DNA from: Pseudomonas sp. GD03919
GTDB taxonomy: Bacteria > Pseudomonadota > Gammaproteobacteria > Pseudomonadales > Pseudomonadaceae
NCBI RefSeq assembly: GCF_029814935.1
Contig: NZ_CP104582.1
Span: 1,178,001 to 1,242,000 of the forward strand
DNA length: 64,000 nucleotides
Direction: 5' to 3'
Below are positions 55,409 through 64,000 of the stretch, piece by piece. How positions within the stretch are numbered: the stretch's first letter is position 1; the number at the start of each line of letters is the position of its first letter. A program made the translations under genes and the position numbers. Below the pieces are notes generated by a model that worked only from the letters and a program-made list of their open reading frames with translations, had not been told where the DNA came from and did not search any database.

Positions 55409-57181
55409 TCAGTCTGCATGCCGGGCATGACCCGGCATCGCCTCAGCCCCATGATCGTTCAGGTAGGCATCGACCGCTGCGCCAACGGTCGGTTGCAGGT
55501 GCCGTGCCTGACCGTCGTGCAGTAGGCCGAAGCGCCGTAGCTTGTCCTTGAGCGGCCCCTTCACCTCGGCGAAGTGCAGTTCGATGCCGGCCTCGGCGAG
55601 CATGCGCTCCAGCTCGCCGAGCATATCGGCAGAGGTTACGTCGATGCTGGTAACCGGCTCGGCCGCGATCACCACGCGGCGTACCGGTGCCGGAGCGCTT
55701 TCCAGCGCCTGCAGCAGGCATTGCTGAAACAGCTCGGCATTGGCGAAGAACAGCGGTGCGTCCCAGCGAAACAGCAACAGGCCGGGGATCTGTCGGGCAT
55801 CGGGGTGTCGCTTGATGTCATGGTAGCCACGGATGCCCTCCACCTGGCCGAGAACGGTGTAGTACGGGCGCCAGCCGTCCCAGAGAAATTCGATCACCGC
55901 CAGCACCACGGCAATGCCGATGCCGGGGATCACGCCGAAGGTCACCACGCCGGCGAAGCAGGCCATCGACAGCCAGAACTCCCATTGCTGCACGCGGAAG
56001 ATGCGCAGCAGATCGCTGACCACGAACAGGCCGATAACGGCGGCAATCACCACCGCAGCCAAGGCACTGGTGGGCAGGTATTGCATCAGATCTGGGGCCA
56101 GTACTAGCAGTAGAGCGACACTCAGGGCGCCGACCACGCCGGCGATCTGGGTCTTGGCACCTGCTGCTTCGGCCACCGGTGTGCGTGACGCGCTGCTGCT
56201 GATGGGAAAGCCCTGGAACAAGCCGCCGGCCAGATTTGCCGCACCCAGGGCGACCAGCTCCTGATTGGGGTCTACCGGGCGTCCGGTACGGGCTGCGTAG
56301 GTGCGCGACAGCACGCTGGTGTCGGCGAACGCGACCAGGGCAACGGCGATACCACCCAGCACTACGCTGGCCAGATCGACACCGCTGAGACAGGGCAGGG
56401 TGAAGCTGGGTAGCCCCTGGGGCAGTTCGCCGAGCACCTGCACGCCCTGGCTATCGAGATCGAACAGAGCGACCGCCAGGGTTGCCAGGGTCACGGCGAT
56501 GAGGATGCCGGGCAATTGCCGGAAGCGGCTCAGCAGCAAGATCAAGGTCAGGGTGCCGACGCCGACGAGCAGGCTGTAGAGATGAACCTGGCCCTCGCTC
56601 AGCGCGCTGACGATGGCCTGGATATCACTGAGCGAACCCTGGCTGTCGATGGAGAAACCGAACAACTTGGGCGTCTGGCTAATCAGCACGCTCAGCGCGA
56701 TACCGTTCATGTAGCCATAGCGGATGGGCTTGGACAGCAGTTCGGTGATGAAGCCCAGGCGCAGCAATCCGGCAATCAGGCAGGTGAGGCCGGCCACTAT
56801 GGCCATCATGCTGGCCAGCGTCACCGCACGCATCGGATCGCCGCCGGAGAGCGGCAGCACCACGGCGAGAATCAGTGCCGCCAGGGCCGAGTCCGGGCCG
56901 AGCACGAGAATCCGGCTGGGGCCGAACAGCGCGTAGGCCAGCAGCGGCACGATGGTCGCGTACAGACCATAGATGCCCGGCACGCCGGACGCCTCGGCAT
57001 AGGCAATGCCCACCGGCACCAGCATGGTGGTCAGCACCAGGCCGGCGGCAATGTCCTTCGGCAGCCAGGCCAGGCGATAGTCCCTGAGCGTTTGCAGCCC
57101 CGGAAGCCAGCGCAGCCAGCCGCGCTGTCGCGATAAGCGGGGAAGGGGCTTGTGTGGCGTGCTGGCTGGCGCTGGTGGCAT
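55409..57181 (-). CDS. SulP family inorganic anion transporter with STAS domain
   Basis: The 590-residue inner-membrane protein has the SulP membrane domain (about residues 20-440; GLVLTTMLVPVGIAYAEASGVPGIYGLYA; GLFQGFPISSSASRTPVAEAAGAKTQ) and a C-terminal STAS domain (about residues 455-570; VEGIRGYHDIKRHPDARQIPGLLLFRWDAPLFFANAE). Members carry sulfate, bicarbonate or other anions with protons or sodium. The ion cannot be told from the sequence. It converges with the TerB-type gene and diverges from the GMC gene. Confidence 0.92.
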   Translation of the reverse strand: MPPAPASTPHKPLPRLSRQRGWLRWLPGLQTLRDYRLAWLPKDIAAGLVLTTMLVPVGIAYAEASGVPGIYGLYATIVPLLAYALFGPSRILVLGPDSALAALILAVVLPLSGGDPMRAVTLASMMAIVAGLTCLIAGLLRLGFITELLSKPIRYGYMNGIALSVLISQTPKLFGFSIDSQGSLSDIQAIVSALSEGQVHLYSLLVGVGTLTLILLLSRFRQLPGILIAVTLATLAVALFDLDSQGVQVLGELPQGLPSFTLPCLSGVDLASVVLGGIAVALVAFADTSVLSRTYAARTGRPVDPNQELVALGAANLAGGLFQGFPISSSASRTPVAEAAGAKTQIAGVVGALSVALLLVLAPDLMQYLPTSALAAVVIAAVIGLFVVSDLLRIFRVQQWEFWLSMACFAGVVTFGVIPGIGIAVVLAVIEFLWDGWRPYYTVLGQVEGIRGYHDIKRHPDARQIPGLLLFRWDAPLFFANAELFQQCLLQALESAPAPVRRVVIAAEPVTSIDVTSADMLGELERMLAEAGIELHFAEVKGPLKDKLRRFGLLHDGQARHLQPTVGAAVDAYLNDHGAEAMPGHARHAD

Positions 57182-57360
57182 CGCGGGTGGGCTCTGGCAG
57201 GATTACGTGCAAGTAAAGCGCAGAGCGCAGGTGCTTCACCATAGCTGCCAGGCGATGAAGGCGCATTCAGCATGCGCATCAGACCAAAAGACCATTCATC
57301 CCGGCCCCCGGGTTGTTTTAGGCTGAAGACCAACGACAATAACGACACGCGAGGATGCCC

Positions 57361-59005
57361 ATGTCGCAAGCGCCCCTGGATGCCTATGACTACCTGATCG
57401 TCGGTGCCGGTCCGGCCGGCTGTCTGTTGGCCAATCGGCTGTCTGCCGACCCGGGCGTCAGCGTGTTGCTGGTCGAGGCGGGCGGGCGCGACAACTACCC
57501 CTGGATCCACATTCCGGTCGGCTACCTGTACTGCATCGGTAACCCGCGTACCGACTGGTGCTACAGCACCGAGGCCGACCCCGGCCTGCATGGGCGCAGC
57601 CTCAAGTATCCGCGTGCTCGGCGGCAGCTCCTCGATCAACGGCATGATCTACATGCGCGGTCAGGCTGCCGACTACGACAGCTGGGCAGCGGCGGGCAAT
57701 GCCGGCTGGGCCTGGCGCGATGTGCTGCCGCTGTTCAAGCGCTCGGAGCATCACTTTGCCGGTGCGAGCCAATGGCACGGTGGCGACGGCGAGTGGCGGG
57801 TCGAGCGCCAGCGTTTGTCCTGGGAGATTCTCGAAGCCTTCCGTGAGGCGGCGGCGCAGAGCGGTATCGCCAGCATCGATGACTTCAATGGCGGTGACAA
57901 CGAAGGCTGCAGCTACTTTCAGGTCAACCAGAAGCGCGGTGTGCGCTGGAATGCCTCCAAGGCCTTTCTGCGTGATATCCGCCAGCGCCCCAATCTGCAG
58001 GTGCTGACCGGCGCCGAGGCCGAACGGCTGGAGCTGGCTGACGGTCGTGTCCGTGCACTGCATCTGCGTTGGCAAGGGCAGGCACTGCGCATTGCGGCGC
58101 GCCGCGAGATTCTGCTTTGCGCCGGCGCCATCGGCTCGCCGGCCTTGCTGCAACGCTCCGGCATCGGCCCGCGGCCGCTGCTGGAGAAACTGGGGATCGG
58201 TGTCAGGCACGAGCTGTCCGGTGTTGGCGAGAATCTGCAGGATCACCTGCAGCTGCGCCTGATCTACCGCATCAGTGGTGTGAAGACGCTCAACCGCATT
58301 GCCGCTACGTCCTGGGGCAAGCTGGGCATGGCCCTGGAATACCTGCTCAAGCGCAGCGGGCCGCTGTCGATGGCGCCAAGCCAGTTAGGCGCTTTCGCCA
58401 AATCCGATCCTGAGCAGGCGCGCGCCAACCTGCAATACCACGTACAGCCGCTGTCACTGGAGCGCTTTGGTGAGCCCTTGCATGACTTCCCGGCCTTTAC
58501 CGCATCGGTATGCAACCTGCGCCCGACCAGCCGCGGCAGCGTTCAGATTGCCTCCGTCGATGCCAGCGTAGCCCCGCTGATACGGCCAAACTACCTCAGT
58601 GACGAACGCGATCTACAGGTGGCGGCCGATGCGATTCGCCTGACCCGGCGCATCGTTGCCGCGCCGGCACTGGCTCGTTACCAACCGCAGGAATACAAGC
58701 CTGGCCCGGACTATCGCAGTGAAGAAGACCTGCAGCGCGCGGCGGGCGAGATTGGCACCACCATCTTCCATCCGGTGGGTACCTGTGCTATGGGCCAGGG
58801 CCGTGATGCCGTCGTGGATGCCCGTCTGCGTGTGCATGGCGTCGCCGGGCTGCGCGTGGTCGATGCCTCGATCATGCCGAGCATCGTCTCGGGCAATACC
58901 TGCTCGCCGGTGTTGATGATCGCGGAGAAGGCCGCGCAGATGATCAAGGAGGACGCGCAGTCTCGGGTGGTGGCTGCCTCGCTGCGCGAACTCGAACCCG
59001 TTTGA
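57361..59005 (+). pseudogene. GMC family FAD-dependent oxidoreductase, frameshifted near codon 84
   Basis: The product resembles choline or alcohol dehydrogenases of the GMC family. It has the FAD site YDYLIVGAGPAGCLLANRLS, the GMC signature GGSSSINGMIYMRGQ, and the catalytic His in TTIFHPVGTCAMG with Asn in SGNTCSPVLMIAEKAA. The first 84 or so codons are in one frame (GRSLKYPR) and the rest in another (VLGGSSSING). The junction near 57611-57616 reads CCGCGTGCTCGGC where CCG CG- GGC -G- GTG CTC GGC is expected, so about 8 bases are missing, possibly lost between short CGCG repeats. Elsewhere the gene is intact, so a recent mutation or a sequencing error is likely. Start 57361 has AGGA upstream. 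Confidence 0.88.
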
Positions 59006-59141
59006 GCTCGCATGCTGGCGAACCTCTCGGTGCCGTTGATCCAGAGATCGCTGATTGATCAGCCCGAACGGGCTGCCAGGCTGTAGCAGCTCGGGTATAA
59101 TCACCGGCTTTTCCGTCCGATTTGCCGCGAGCGCCACTACC

Positions 59142-60237
59142 ATGGAAATCAATCCGATCCTCAACGCCATCAAGGACCTGTCCGAACGCACCCAGTCAAT
59201 TCGGGGGTATCTTTGACTACGATCACAAGCATGATCGCCTGGTCGAAGTAAACCGCGAGCTGGAGGACGCCAGCGTCTGGAACAAACCCGAGTACGCGCA
59301 AGCGCTGGGCCGTGAGCGCGCCATGCTGGCGCAGATCGTCGAAACCATCGATGACCTCACCGGTAGTCTGGCCGATTCCAGGGATCTGCTGGAAATGGCC
59401 GCCGAAGAAAACGACGAAGGTGCGGTGAACGATATCGTCGCCGAAGTCGAGCGCCTGCGCGAAATCCTCGAGAAACTGGAATTCCGCCGCATGTTCAGCG
59501 GCGAGATGGATGCCAACAACTGCTACCTGGACATCCAGGCCGGCTCCGGCGGCACCGAGGCTCAGGACTGGGCCAACATCCTCCTGCGCATGTACCTGCG
59601 CTGGGCCGACAAGCGCGGCTTCACTGCCGAGATCGTCGAGCTGTCCGAGGGGGAGGTCGCCGGGATCAAGGGCGCTACCGTGCACATCAAGGGCGAATAC
59701 GCCTTCGGCTGGCTGCGTACCGAGAGCGGCGTGCACCGCCTGGTGCGCAAGAGCCCGTTCGACTCCGGCGCGCGTCGTCACACCTCGTTCTCGGCGGTGT
59801 TCGTGTCCCCCGAGATCGACGACAAGGTGGAGATCGAGATCAACCCGTCCGATCTGCGTATCGACACTTACCGCTCCAGCGGTGCCGGTGGTCAGCACGT
59901 CAACACCACCGACTCGGCGGTACGCATTACCCACGTGCCGACCAACACCGTGGTGGCCTGCCAGAACGAACGTTCCCAGCACGCTAACAAGGACACCGCC
60001 ATGAAAATGCTGCGGGCCAAGTTGTACGAACTGGAGATGCAGAAGCGCAACGCCGCCTCGCAGGCGCTGGAAGACAGCAAGTCGGATATCGGCTGGGGGC
60101 ACCAGATTCGCTCCTACGTGCTCGACGACTCGCGCATCAAGGACCTGCGCACCGGCGTCGAGCGCAGTGACTGCCAGAAGGTACTCGACGGTGACCTCGA
60201 CGGTTATCTCGAAGCCAGCCTCAAGCAGGGCCTGTAA
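59142..60237 (+). CDS. prfB: Peptide chain release factor 2, with programmed +1 frameshift
   Basis: RF2 ends translation at UGA and UAA. The first 24 codons from ATG 59142 run to an in-frame TGA (59214-59216). The autoregulatory site CGGGGGTATCTTTGAC (59202-59217) has the SD-like G run, the slippery CTT and the TGA-C context, and the ribosome skips T59214 to continue with GAC at 59215. The full protein is then 364 residues. SPF (in [13 protein letters not shown]), which recognises the stop codon, and the GGQ of [17 protein letters not shown], which hydrolyses the ester bond, are present. When RF2 is scarce the shift is favoured, so RF2 limits its own synthesis. lysS follows after 80 bases. 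Confidence 0.98.
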
Positions 60238-60317
60238 GCCCAGTAACTTATCCGCAGGCACCGCTCATGCGGCGCCTGCTCAAATTTTGTACGATACGCC
60301 AGGCAGATAAAGCGACC

Positions 60318-61820
60318 ATGAGCGACCAACAACTCGACCACAACGAACTGCAACAGGAAGAAAACAAGCTGATTGCCCAGCGCAAGGAAAAGCTTGCTGC
60401 CGTCCGTGAGCAGGGCATTGCCTTCCCCAATGATTTCCGCCGCGACAGCCTGTGCGCCGACCTGCAGAAACAGTACGAGGGCAAGAGCAAGGAAGAGCTG
60501 GAGGCCGCTGCCATCCCGGTGAAGATCGCCGGGCGCATCATGCTCAACCGTGGTGCCTTCATGGTGCTGCAGGACACCTCCGGTCGTCTGCAGGTCTACG
60601 TCGACCGCAAGGGCCTGCCTGCCGAGACCCTTGAAGCGATCAAGACCTGGGACCTGGGTGACATCATCGCTGCCGAAGGTACCCTGGCACGTTCCGGCAA
60701 GGGTGACCTGTACGTGCACATGACCAATGTGCGCCTGCTGACCAAGTCGCTGCGCCCGCTGCCGGACAAGCACCACGGCCTGACCGACACCGAGCAGCGC
60801 TACCGCCAGCGCTACGTCGACCTGATTGTCAACGAGGAAACCCGCCACACCTTCCGCGTACGTTCGCAGGTGATCGCGCACATCCGCCGCTTCCTCAATG
60901 ATCGTGGTTTCCTCGAAGTGGAAACCCCGATGCTGCAGACCATCCCCGGTGGTGCCGCGGCCAAGCCGTTCGAGACGCACCACAATGCGCTGGACATGGC
61001 CATGTTCCTGCGTATCGCCCCGGAGTTGTACCTCAAGCGTCTGGTAGTCGGTGGCTTCGAAAAAGTGTTCGAGATCAACCGCAACTTCCGTAACGAAGGC
61101 GTCTCGACCCGGCACAACCCCGAGTTCACCATGCTCGAGTTCTACCAGGCCTATGCCGACTACCGCGACAACATGGACCTGACCGAGGAGCTGTTCCGTG
61201 AACTAGCCCTGGCCGTGCTGGGCACCACTGACGTGCCCTACGGCGACAAGGTGTTCCACTTCGGCGAGCCGTTCGTGCGCCTGTCGGTGTACGACTCGAT
61301 CCTCAAGTACAACCCGGATATCAGCGAAGCCGACCTGAACGACGTCGACAAGGCCCGCGCCATCGCCAAGAAGGCCGGCGCCAAGGTGCTCGGCCACGAA
61401 GGTCTGGGCAAGCTGCAGGTGATGATTTTCGAGGAGCTGGTGGAGAGCAAGCTGGAGCAGCCGCACTTCATCACCGAGTATCCGTTCGAGGTCTCGCCGC
61501 TGGCCCGTCGCAACGACCAGAACCCCAACGTCACCGACCGCTTTGAGCTGTTCATCGGTGGCCGCGAGATCGCCAACGCCTATTCCGAGCTCAATGACGC
61601 CGAAGACCAGGCCGAGCGCTTCCTCGCCCAGGTGGCCGAGAAGGACGCCGGTGACGACGAGGCCATGCACTACGATGCCGACTTCGTCCGCGCACTGGAG
61701 TACGGCATGCCGCCCACCGCCGGTGAAGGCATCGGCATCGACCGCCTGGTGATGCTGCTGACCAACTCGCCGTCGATCCGCGACGTCATCCTGTTCCCGC
61801 ATATGCGTCCGCAGGCCTGA
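60318..61820 (+). CDS. lysS: Lysyl-tRNA synthetase (class II)
   Basis: LysS charges tRNA-Lys. The 500-residue protein has an N-terminal OB-fold anticodon-binding domain ([29 protein letters not shown]) and a class II catalytic core: motif 1 ([16 protein letters not shown]), motif 2 ([29 protein letters not shown]) and motif 3 ([30 protein letters not shown]). The ATG at 60318 ([11 protein letters not shown]) is the family start. It lies downstream of prfB, the common order in proteobacteria. Its terminator is split by a small mobile element. Confidence 0.98.
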   Translation: MSDQQLDHNELQQEENKLIAQRKEKLAAVREQGIAFPNDFRRDSLCADLQKQYEGKSKEELEAAAIPVKIAGRIMLNRGAFMVLQDTSGRLQVYVDRKGLPAETLEAIKTWDLGDIIAAEGTLARSGKGDLYVHMTNVRLLTKSLRPLPDKHHGLTDTEQRYRQRYVDLIVNEETRHTFRVRSQVIAHIRRFLNDRGFLEVETPMLQTIPGGAAAKPFETHHNALDMAMFLRIAPELYLKRLVVGGFEKVFEINRNFRNEGVSTRHNPEFTMLEFYQAYADYRDNMDLTEELFRELALAVLGTTDVPYGDKVFHFGEPFVRLSVYDSILKYNPDISEADLNDVDKARAIAKKAGAKVLGHEGLGKLQVMIFEELVESKLEQPHFITEYPFEVSPLARRNDQNPNVTDRFELFIGGREIANAYSELNDAEDQAERFLAQVAEKDAGDDEAMHYDADFVRALEYGMPPTAGEGIGIDRLVMLLTNSPSIRDVILFPHMRPQA

Positions 61821-61831
61821 CGGCAATACGG

Positions 61832-62011
61832 AAAGCCGCCCTCGGGCTAATGTCTGTCAGTTAAGCGTCGAAGCTGCCAATGGGTAGGAGCGGCGCCCCG
61901 CCGCGAACCAGGGCGATACGCGATTGAAAAGCTTCGCCCCGGGGCGGGGCTCCTACGAAAGACCGCTTTGGCAAGCTTATCTGATCGGCATTGGCCCTCG
62001 GGCGGCTTTTT
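61832..62011 (+). terminator. lysS terminator, split by the small mobile element
   Basis: The left arm AAAGCCGCCCTCGGGC (61832-61847) and the right arm GGGCGGCTTTTT (62000-62011) are separated by the element and one copy of the 10-bp duplication. Without them the sequence would be AAAGCCGCC-CTCG-GGCGGCTTT plus a T run, a textbook intrinsic terminator 12 bases beyond lysS. As written the hairpin cannot fold locally. Confidence 0.88.
61848..61993. mobile_element. 146-bp MITE-like element, copy 2, inserted in the lysS terminator
   Basis: The ends are TAATGTCTGTCAGTTAAG and, reverse-complemented, CAATGCCGATCAGATAAG, matching copy 1 (11342-11498) in opposite orientation. Perfect 10-bp direct repeats GCCCTCGGGC flank it at 61838-61847 and 61994-62003. 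The core is a GTAGGAGCGGCGCC...GGGGCTCCTAC palindrome like those at 2505 and 25078. No coding capacity. Confidence 0.88.
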
Positions 62012-62142
62012 GCTGTCTGTGACTCCCGCATTCGGGGTGATTTCTGCGGGTGGCGGGCTGGCGAGCGAAACGGAGCCTTTTGGTTGCCTGTCCAACCCAT
62101 TACTCTCCTTGCCACAACCAGAGCGTAGAGGAACGATCCACC

Positions 62143-62856
62143 GTGAGCTCCGTACCTGCGTCCCCGAAAGCCTCCCATGCCGCCAATACCGTTGCCGAAA
62201 GCGTTCAGTACCAGGGCCGCAAGGCCAGTCGTCAGGGCAGCGAGCAGCGCCGTCAGGCGATTCTCGATGCCGCCATGCGCATCGTCGTGCGTGAGGGCGT
62301 GCGCGCCGTGCGCCATCGTGCGGTAGCCGCCGAGGCGCAGGTGCCGCTGTCGGCCACGACCTACTACTTCAAGGATATCGATGACCTGATCACCGATACC
62401 TTCGCCCAGTTCGTCGAGCGTAGCGCCGCGCAGATGGCGGCGTTCTGGGCCAGCACCCAGGGGGCGCTGGAGGAGATGGTCGGTCGCCTGGATGGCAGCG
62501 AGCAGGCGCGCCGGCAGTTGGCCGAGGAGATTGCCGAACTGGCGGTGCAGTACGTGCAGCGCCAACTGCGTGAGCGCTGCGATCACCTGATCGCTGAGCA
62601 GGCGTTCCAGCAGGAGGCGTTGCTCAATCCGCGTCTGCGCGAACTGGTGCGGGCCCACCGGCAGATTCTGCAGCAGGGCGTGACGCACTTCTTCGAGGTG
62701 TTGGGCTCGCGTCAACCCGAGCAGGATGCCGTGCTGTTGACGGCCACCATCATGCAGATGGAGTATCAGGTGCTGCTGGACGGTGTCGAAAATCTGGACA
62801 GTCAGGCAATGCTGGCCATTCTTAAACGTTACATGAATCTGGTTCTGGGGCTGTAA
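62143..62856 (+). CDS. TetR family transcriptional regulator
   Basis: The 237-residue protein has a TetR DNA-binding domain at about residues 35-85 (RRQAILDAAMRIVVREGVRAVRHRAVAAEAQVPLSATTYYFKD), with the typical TTYYFKD recognition helix, and a helical ligand domain. GTG 62143 is chosen because AGAGGA lies ten bases upstream. It follows lysS, now with a disrupted terminator between them, so read-through from prfB-lysS is possible. It is closely followed (42 bases) by the lipoprotein gene. Target and ligand are unknown. Confidence 0.88.
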   Translation: MSSVPASPKASHAANTVAESVQYQGRKASRQGSEQRRQAILDAAMRIVVREGVRAVRHRAVAAEAQVPLSATTYYFKDIDDLITDTFAQFVERSAAQMAAFWASTQGALEEMVGRLDGSEQARRQLAEEIAELAVQYVQRQLRERCDHLIAEQAFQQEALLNPRLRELVRAHRQILQQGVTHFFEVLGSRQPEQDAVLLTATIMQMEYQVLLDGVENLDSQAMLAILKRYMNLVLGL

Positions 62857-62898
62857 GCGTCGATCATCGGATCGAACGGCCTGCACAAGGAGAGCGTA

Positions 62899-63450
62899 AT
62901 GAAAGCCTGGCGCGTATTGGTCGCCCTGTCCTTCCTGCTGTTGAGTGGCTGTCTGGTTACCTTCAAGGACCCGATCCCGGCCAACGAGGCCGCGCCCATG
63001 CCACTGCTGGGTGAGTGGACCCGCCAGGATGAATGGGGTGATCAGCTCTATCTGGAGATCACCCGTGCCGGCTCCAACCTTTATCAGGCGCGTATCTATG
63101 AGGGCAGTCTCGACAACGAAGGCAGTGTCGAGACCTTCGGCTTTACCGTCGCCCACCATGGCCGGCGCTGGTACCTCTCGGCGGGTTTGCCGAAAAGCCT
63201 GGGGGGCAACTTCGCCATTGCCGGCTTCGAGCTGACCCGTGGCAACGAGCTGGTGCTGTATAACCTGGATACCGAGCGCATCCTGCAGGACATGAACAAG
63301 GGCCTGCTGGAGGGGCAGACCGTGGCCATGCCCGAAGCTGATGGTGCACTGATCACCAGCCCGCTGGACAAGGTGTTCGCCTACCTCGACGACCCGGCCA
63401 ACGCCGATCTGTTCGTCGAAGTCGCGCGTTACCAGCGAGTGGCCGAATAG
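62899..63450 (+). CDS. Predicted lipoprotein, function unknown
   Basis: The 183-residue precursor has a lipoprotein signal (MKAWRVLVALSFLLLSGC, lipobox LLSGC with Cys18) and a mature region beginning LVTFKDPIPANEAAPMPLLGEW. The residue after Cys is Leu, not Asp, so outer-membrane sorting is expected by the Lol rule of E. coli. AAGGAGAG lies eight bases upstream. It sits between the TetR and QEGLA genes. No domain is recognised. Confidence 0.82.
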   Translation: MKAWRVLVALSFLLLSGCLVTFKDPIPANEAAPMPLLGEWTRQDEWGDQLYLEITRAGSNLYQARIYEGSLDNEGSVETFGFTVAHHGRRWYLSAGLPKSLGGNFAIAGFELTRGNELVLYNLDTERILQDMNKGLLEGQTVAMPEADGALITSPLDKVFAYLDDPANADLFVEVARYQRVAE

Positions 63451-63458
63451 GAATTGCA

Positions 63459-64000
63459 ATGAACAGCCAGCAAAAACTGGACGACTATCAACTCTGCATT
63501 CGCGCGCTAAGCGACCGTATCGTCGAGGCGCAGACCCCCATCCGCGTGCTCGATGCGGTGAAGTGGGACGACGGCATCCGCGATGGCTTTCTCAAGGCCA
63601 AGGGCAAGCAGCCGCCGGCGGTGGACCGCGACTACTACCTGGGCCGACCGCTGGCCTTCGATGCCGCGGCGAAGAAGCTGGAATTCCAGAACATCGAGCG
63701 CGACATTACCCGTCAGCTCGGTCAGTTCAACCCGGTCGGGCAGATCATGCGGCGCATGTGCAAGGAATACCGCATGGTCATCCGCATGCTCGAAGCGCGC
63801 GGCACCGAGGACTTCGGCCTGATCAGCCAGGAGCTCTACGGCGCGGCTTCCGATGCCTTCCACGCCGGTGACCCGACCCTGGCCGATCTTGGCCTGATGC
63901 TTTCGGACTACCTCAACAACATCGCCGCACGCGGTGATCTGGAGGATGAGGCCAAGAACCTTGACGCCAGTGATGCCGTCAACATTCTGCAGCAGCGTCT
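63459..64000 (+). CDS. DUF1704 / QEGLA-motif protein, N-terminal part (runs out of the window)
   Basis: The frame from ATG 63459 is open to the last base. The first 180 residues (MNSQQKLDDYQLCIRALSDR; LDAVKWDDGIRDGFLKAKGKQPP; DRDYYLGRPLAFD; SQELYGAASDAFHAGDPTLADLG) resemble the family called flavohaemoglobin expression-modulating QEGLA motif protein, whose metallopeptidase-like motif would lie beyond the window. It starts eight bases after the lipoprotein gene, so they are probably one operon. The assignment rests on the N-terminal half only. Confidence 0.72.
   Translation, partial: MNSQQKLDDYQLCIRALSDRIVEAQTPIRVLDAVKWDDGIRDGFLKAKGKQPPAVDRDYYLGRPLAFDAAAKKLEFQNIERDITRQLGQFNPVGQIMRRMCKEYRMVIRMLEARGTEDFGLISQELYGAASDAFHAGDPTLADLGLMLSDYLNNIAARGDLEDEAKNLDASDAVNILQQR

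Overview
The window is a GC-rich stretch of a gammaproteobacterial chromosome, almost certainly a Pseudomonas. The protein sequences, the gene order (guaB-guaA-multicopper oxidase-tadA-mltF-purL; purT; ffh-rpsP-rimM-trmD-rplS; xerD-dsbC-hom-thrC; recJ; prfB-lysS-tetR) and the GTAGGAGC-type palindromic repeats all fit the P. mendocina/oleovorans side of the genus. The genus call is inference from recognised families; no database was searched.

Bases 1-12.9 kb hold an aminotransferase/omega-amidase pair (sulfur or keto-acid salvage), leuA with a probable leader peptide, an MscS-type channel, a periplasmic M23 peptidase joined to xseA, a LysR regulator divergent from a PACE efflux pump, and a TonB-dependent siderophore receptor. 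The receptor is a pseudogene with three separate lesions, one of them a precise 157-bp mobile element insertion. Bases 12.9-24 kb hold guanine nucleotide synthesis (guaB, guaA), a CumA-like multicopper oxidase, tadA, mltF and purL, then a block of repeats. Bases 24.3-31.8 kb hold small housekeeping genes: a CDGSH-type protein, a YqfO/NIF3-like protein, an L,D-transpeptidase, two Nudix hydrolases, a gamma carbonic anhydrase, purT, an SGNH hydrolase, a CorC-type protein and a CcsA-like membrane protein. Bases 31.9-35.4 kb are the ffh and rpsP-rimM-trmD-rplS translation cluster. Bases 35.4-40.9 kb hold a thioesterase, xerD, dsbC, hom and thrC.

Bases 40.9-51.1 kb are accessory. A group II intron sits directly behind the thrC terminator. 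A compact cassette follows: a GNAT acetyltransferase, a haem-oxygenase-fold diiron enzyme with a complete ligand set, an MFS exporter, a MetZ-like PLP enzyme and a small coupled membrane protein, facing a GlxA-type regulator. An IS66 element with matching inverted ends and an 8-bp target duplication comes next. I read the cassette as an uncharacterised small-metabolite (amino-acid- or sulfur-derived) synthesis, protection and export system. It is the best candidate for something undescribed here.

Bases 51.1-64 kb return to the core: rhomboid protease, yaeQ, recJ, a TerB-family protein, a SulP transporter, a frameshifted GMC oxidoreductase, prfB with its programmed +1 frameshift, lysS, a TetR regulator, a lipoprotein and the start of a QEGLA-motif (DUF1704) gene.

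A recurring theme is small palindromic mobile DNA. Two related 146-157-bp elements share imperfect IS4-like ends and each is flanked by a perfect 10-bp duplication. One breaks the receptor gene and the other splits the lysS terminator hairpin. Their cores resemble GTAGGAGC...GCTCCTAC palindromes found alone elsewhere, including one that sits in frame in the signal-peptide region of the M23 peptidase. A second family of covarying hairpin repeats lies behind dsbC and near the IS66 element. No rRNA, tRNA or CRISPR array was seen.
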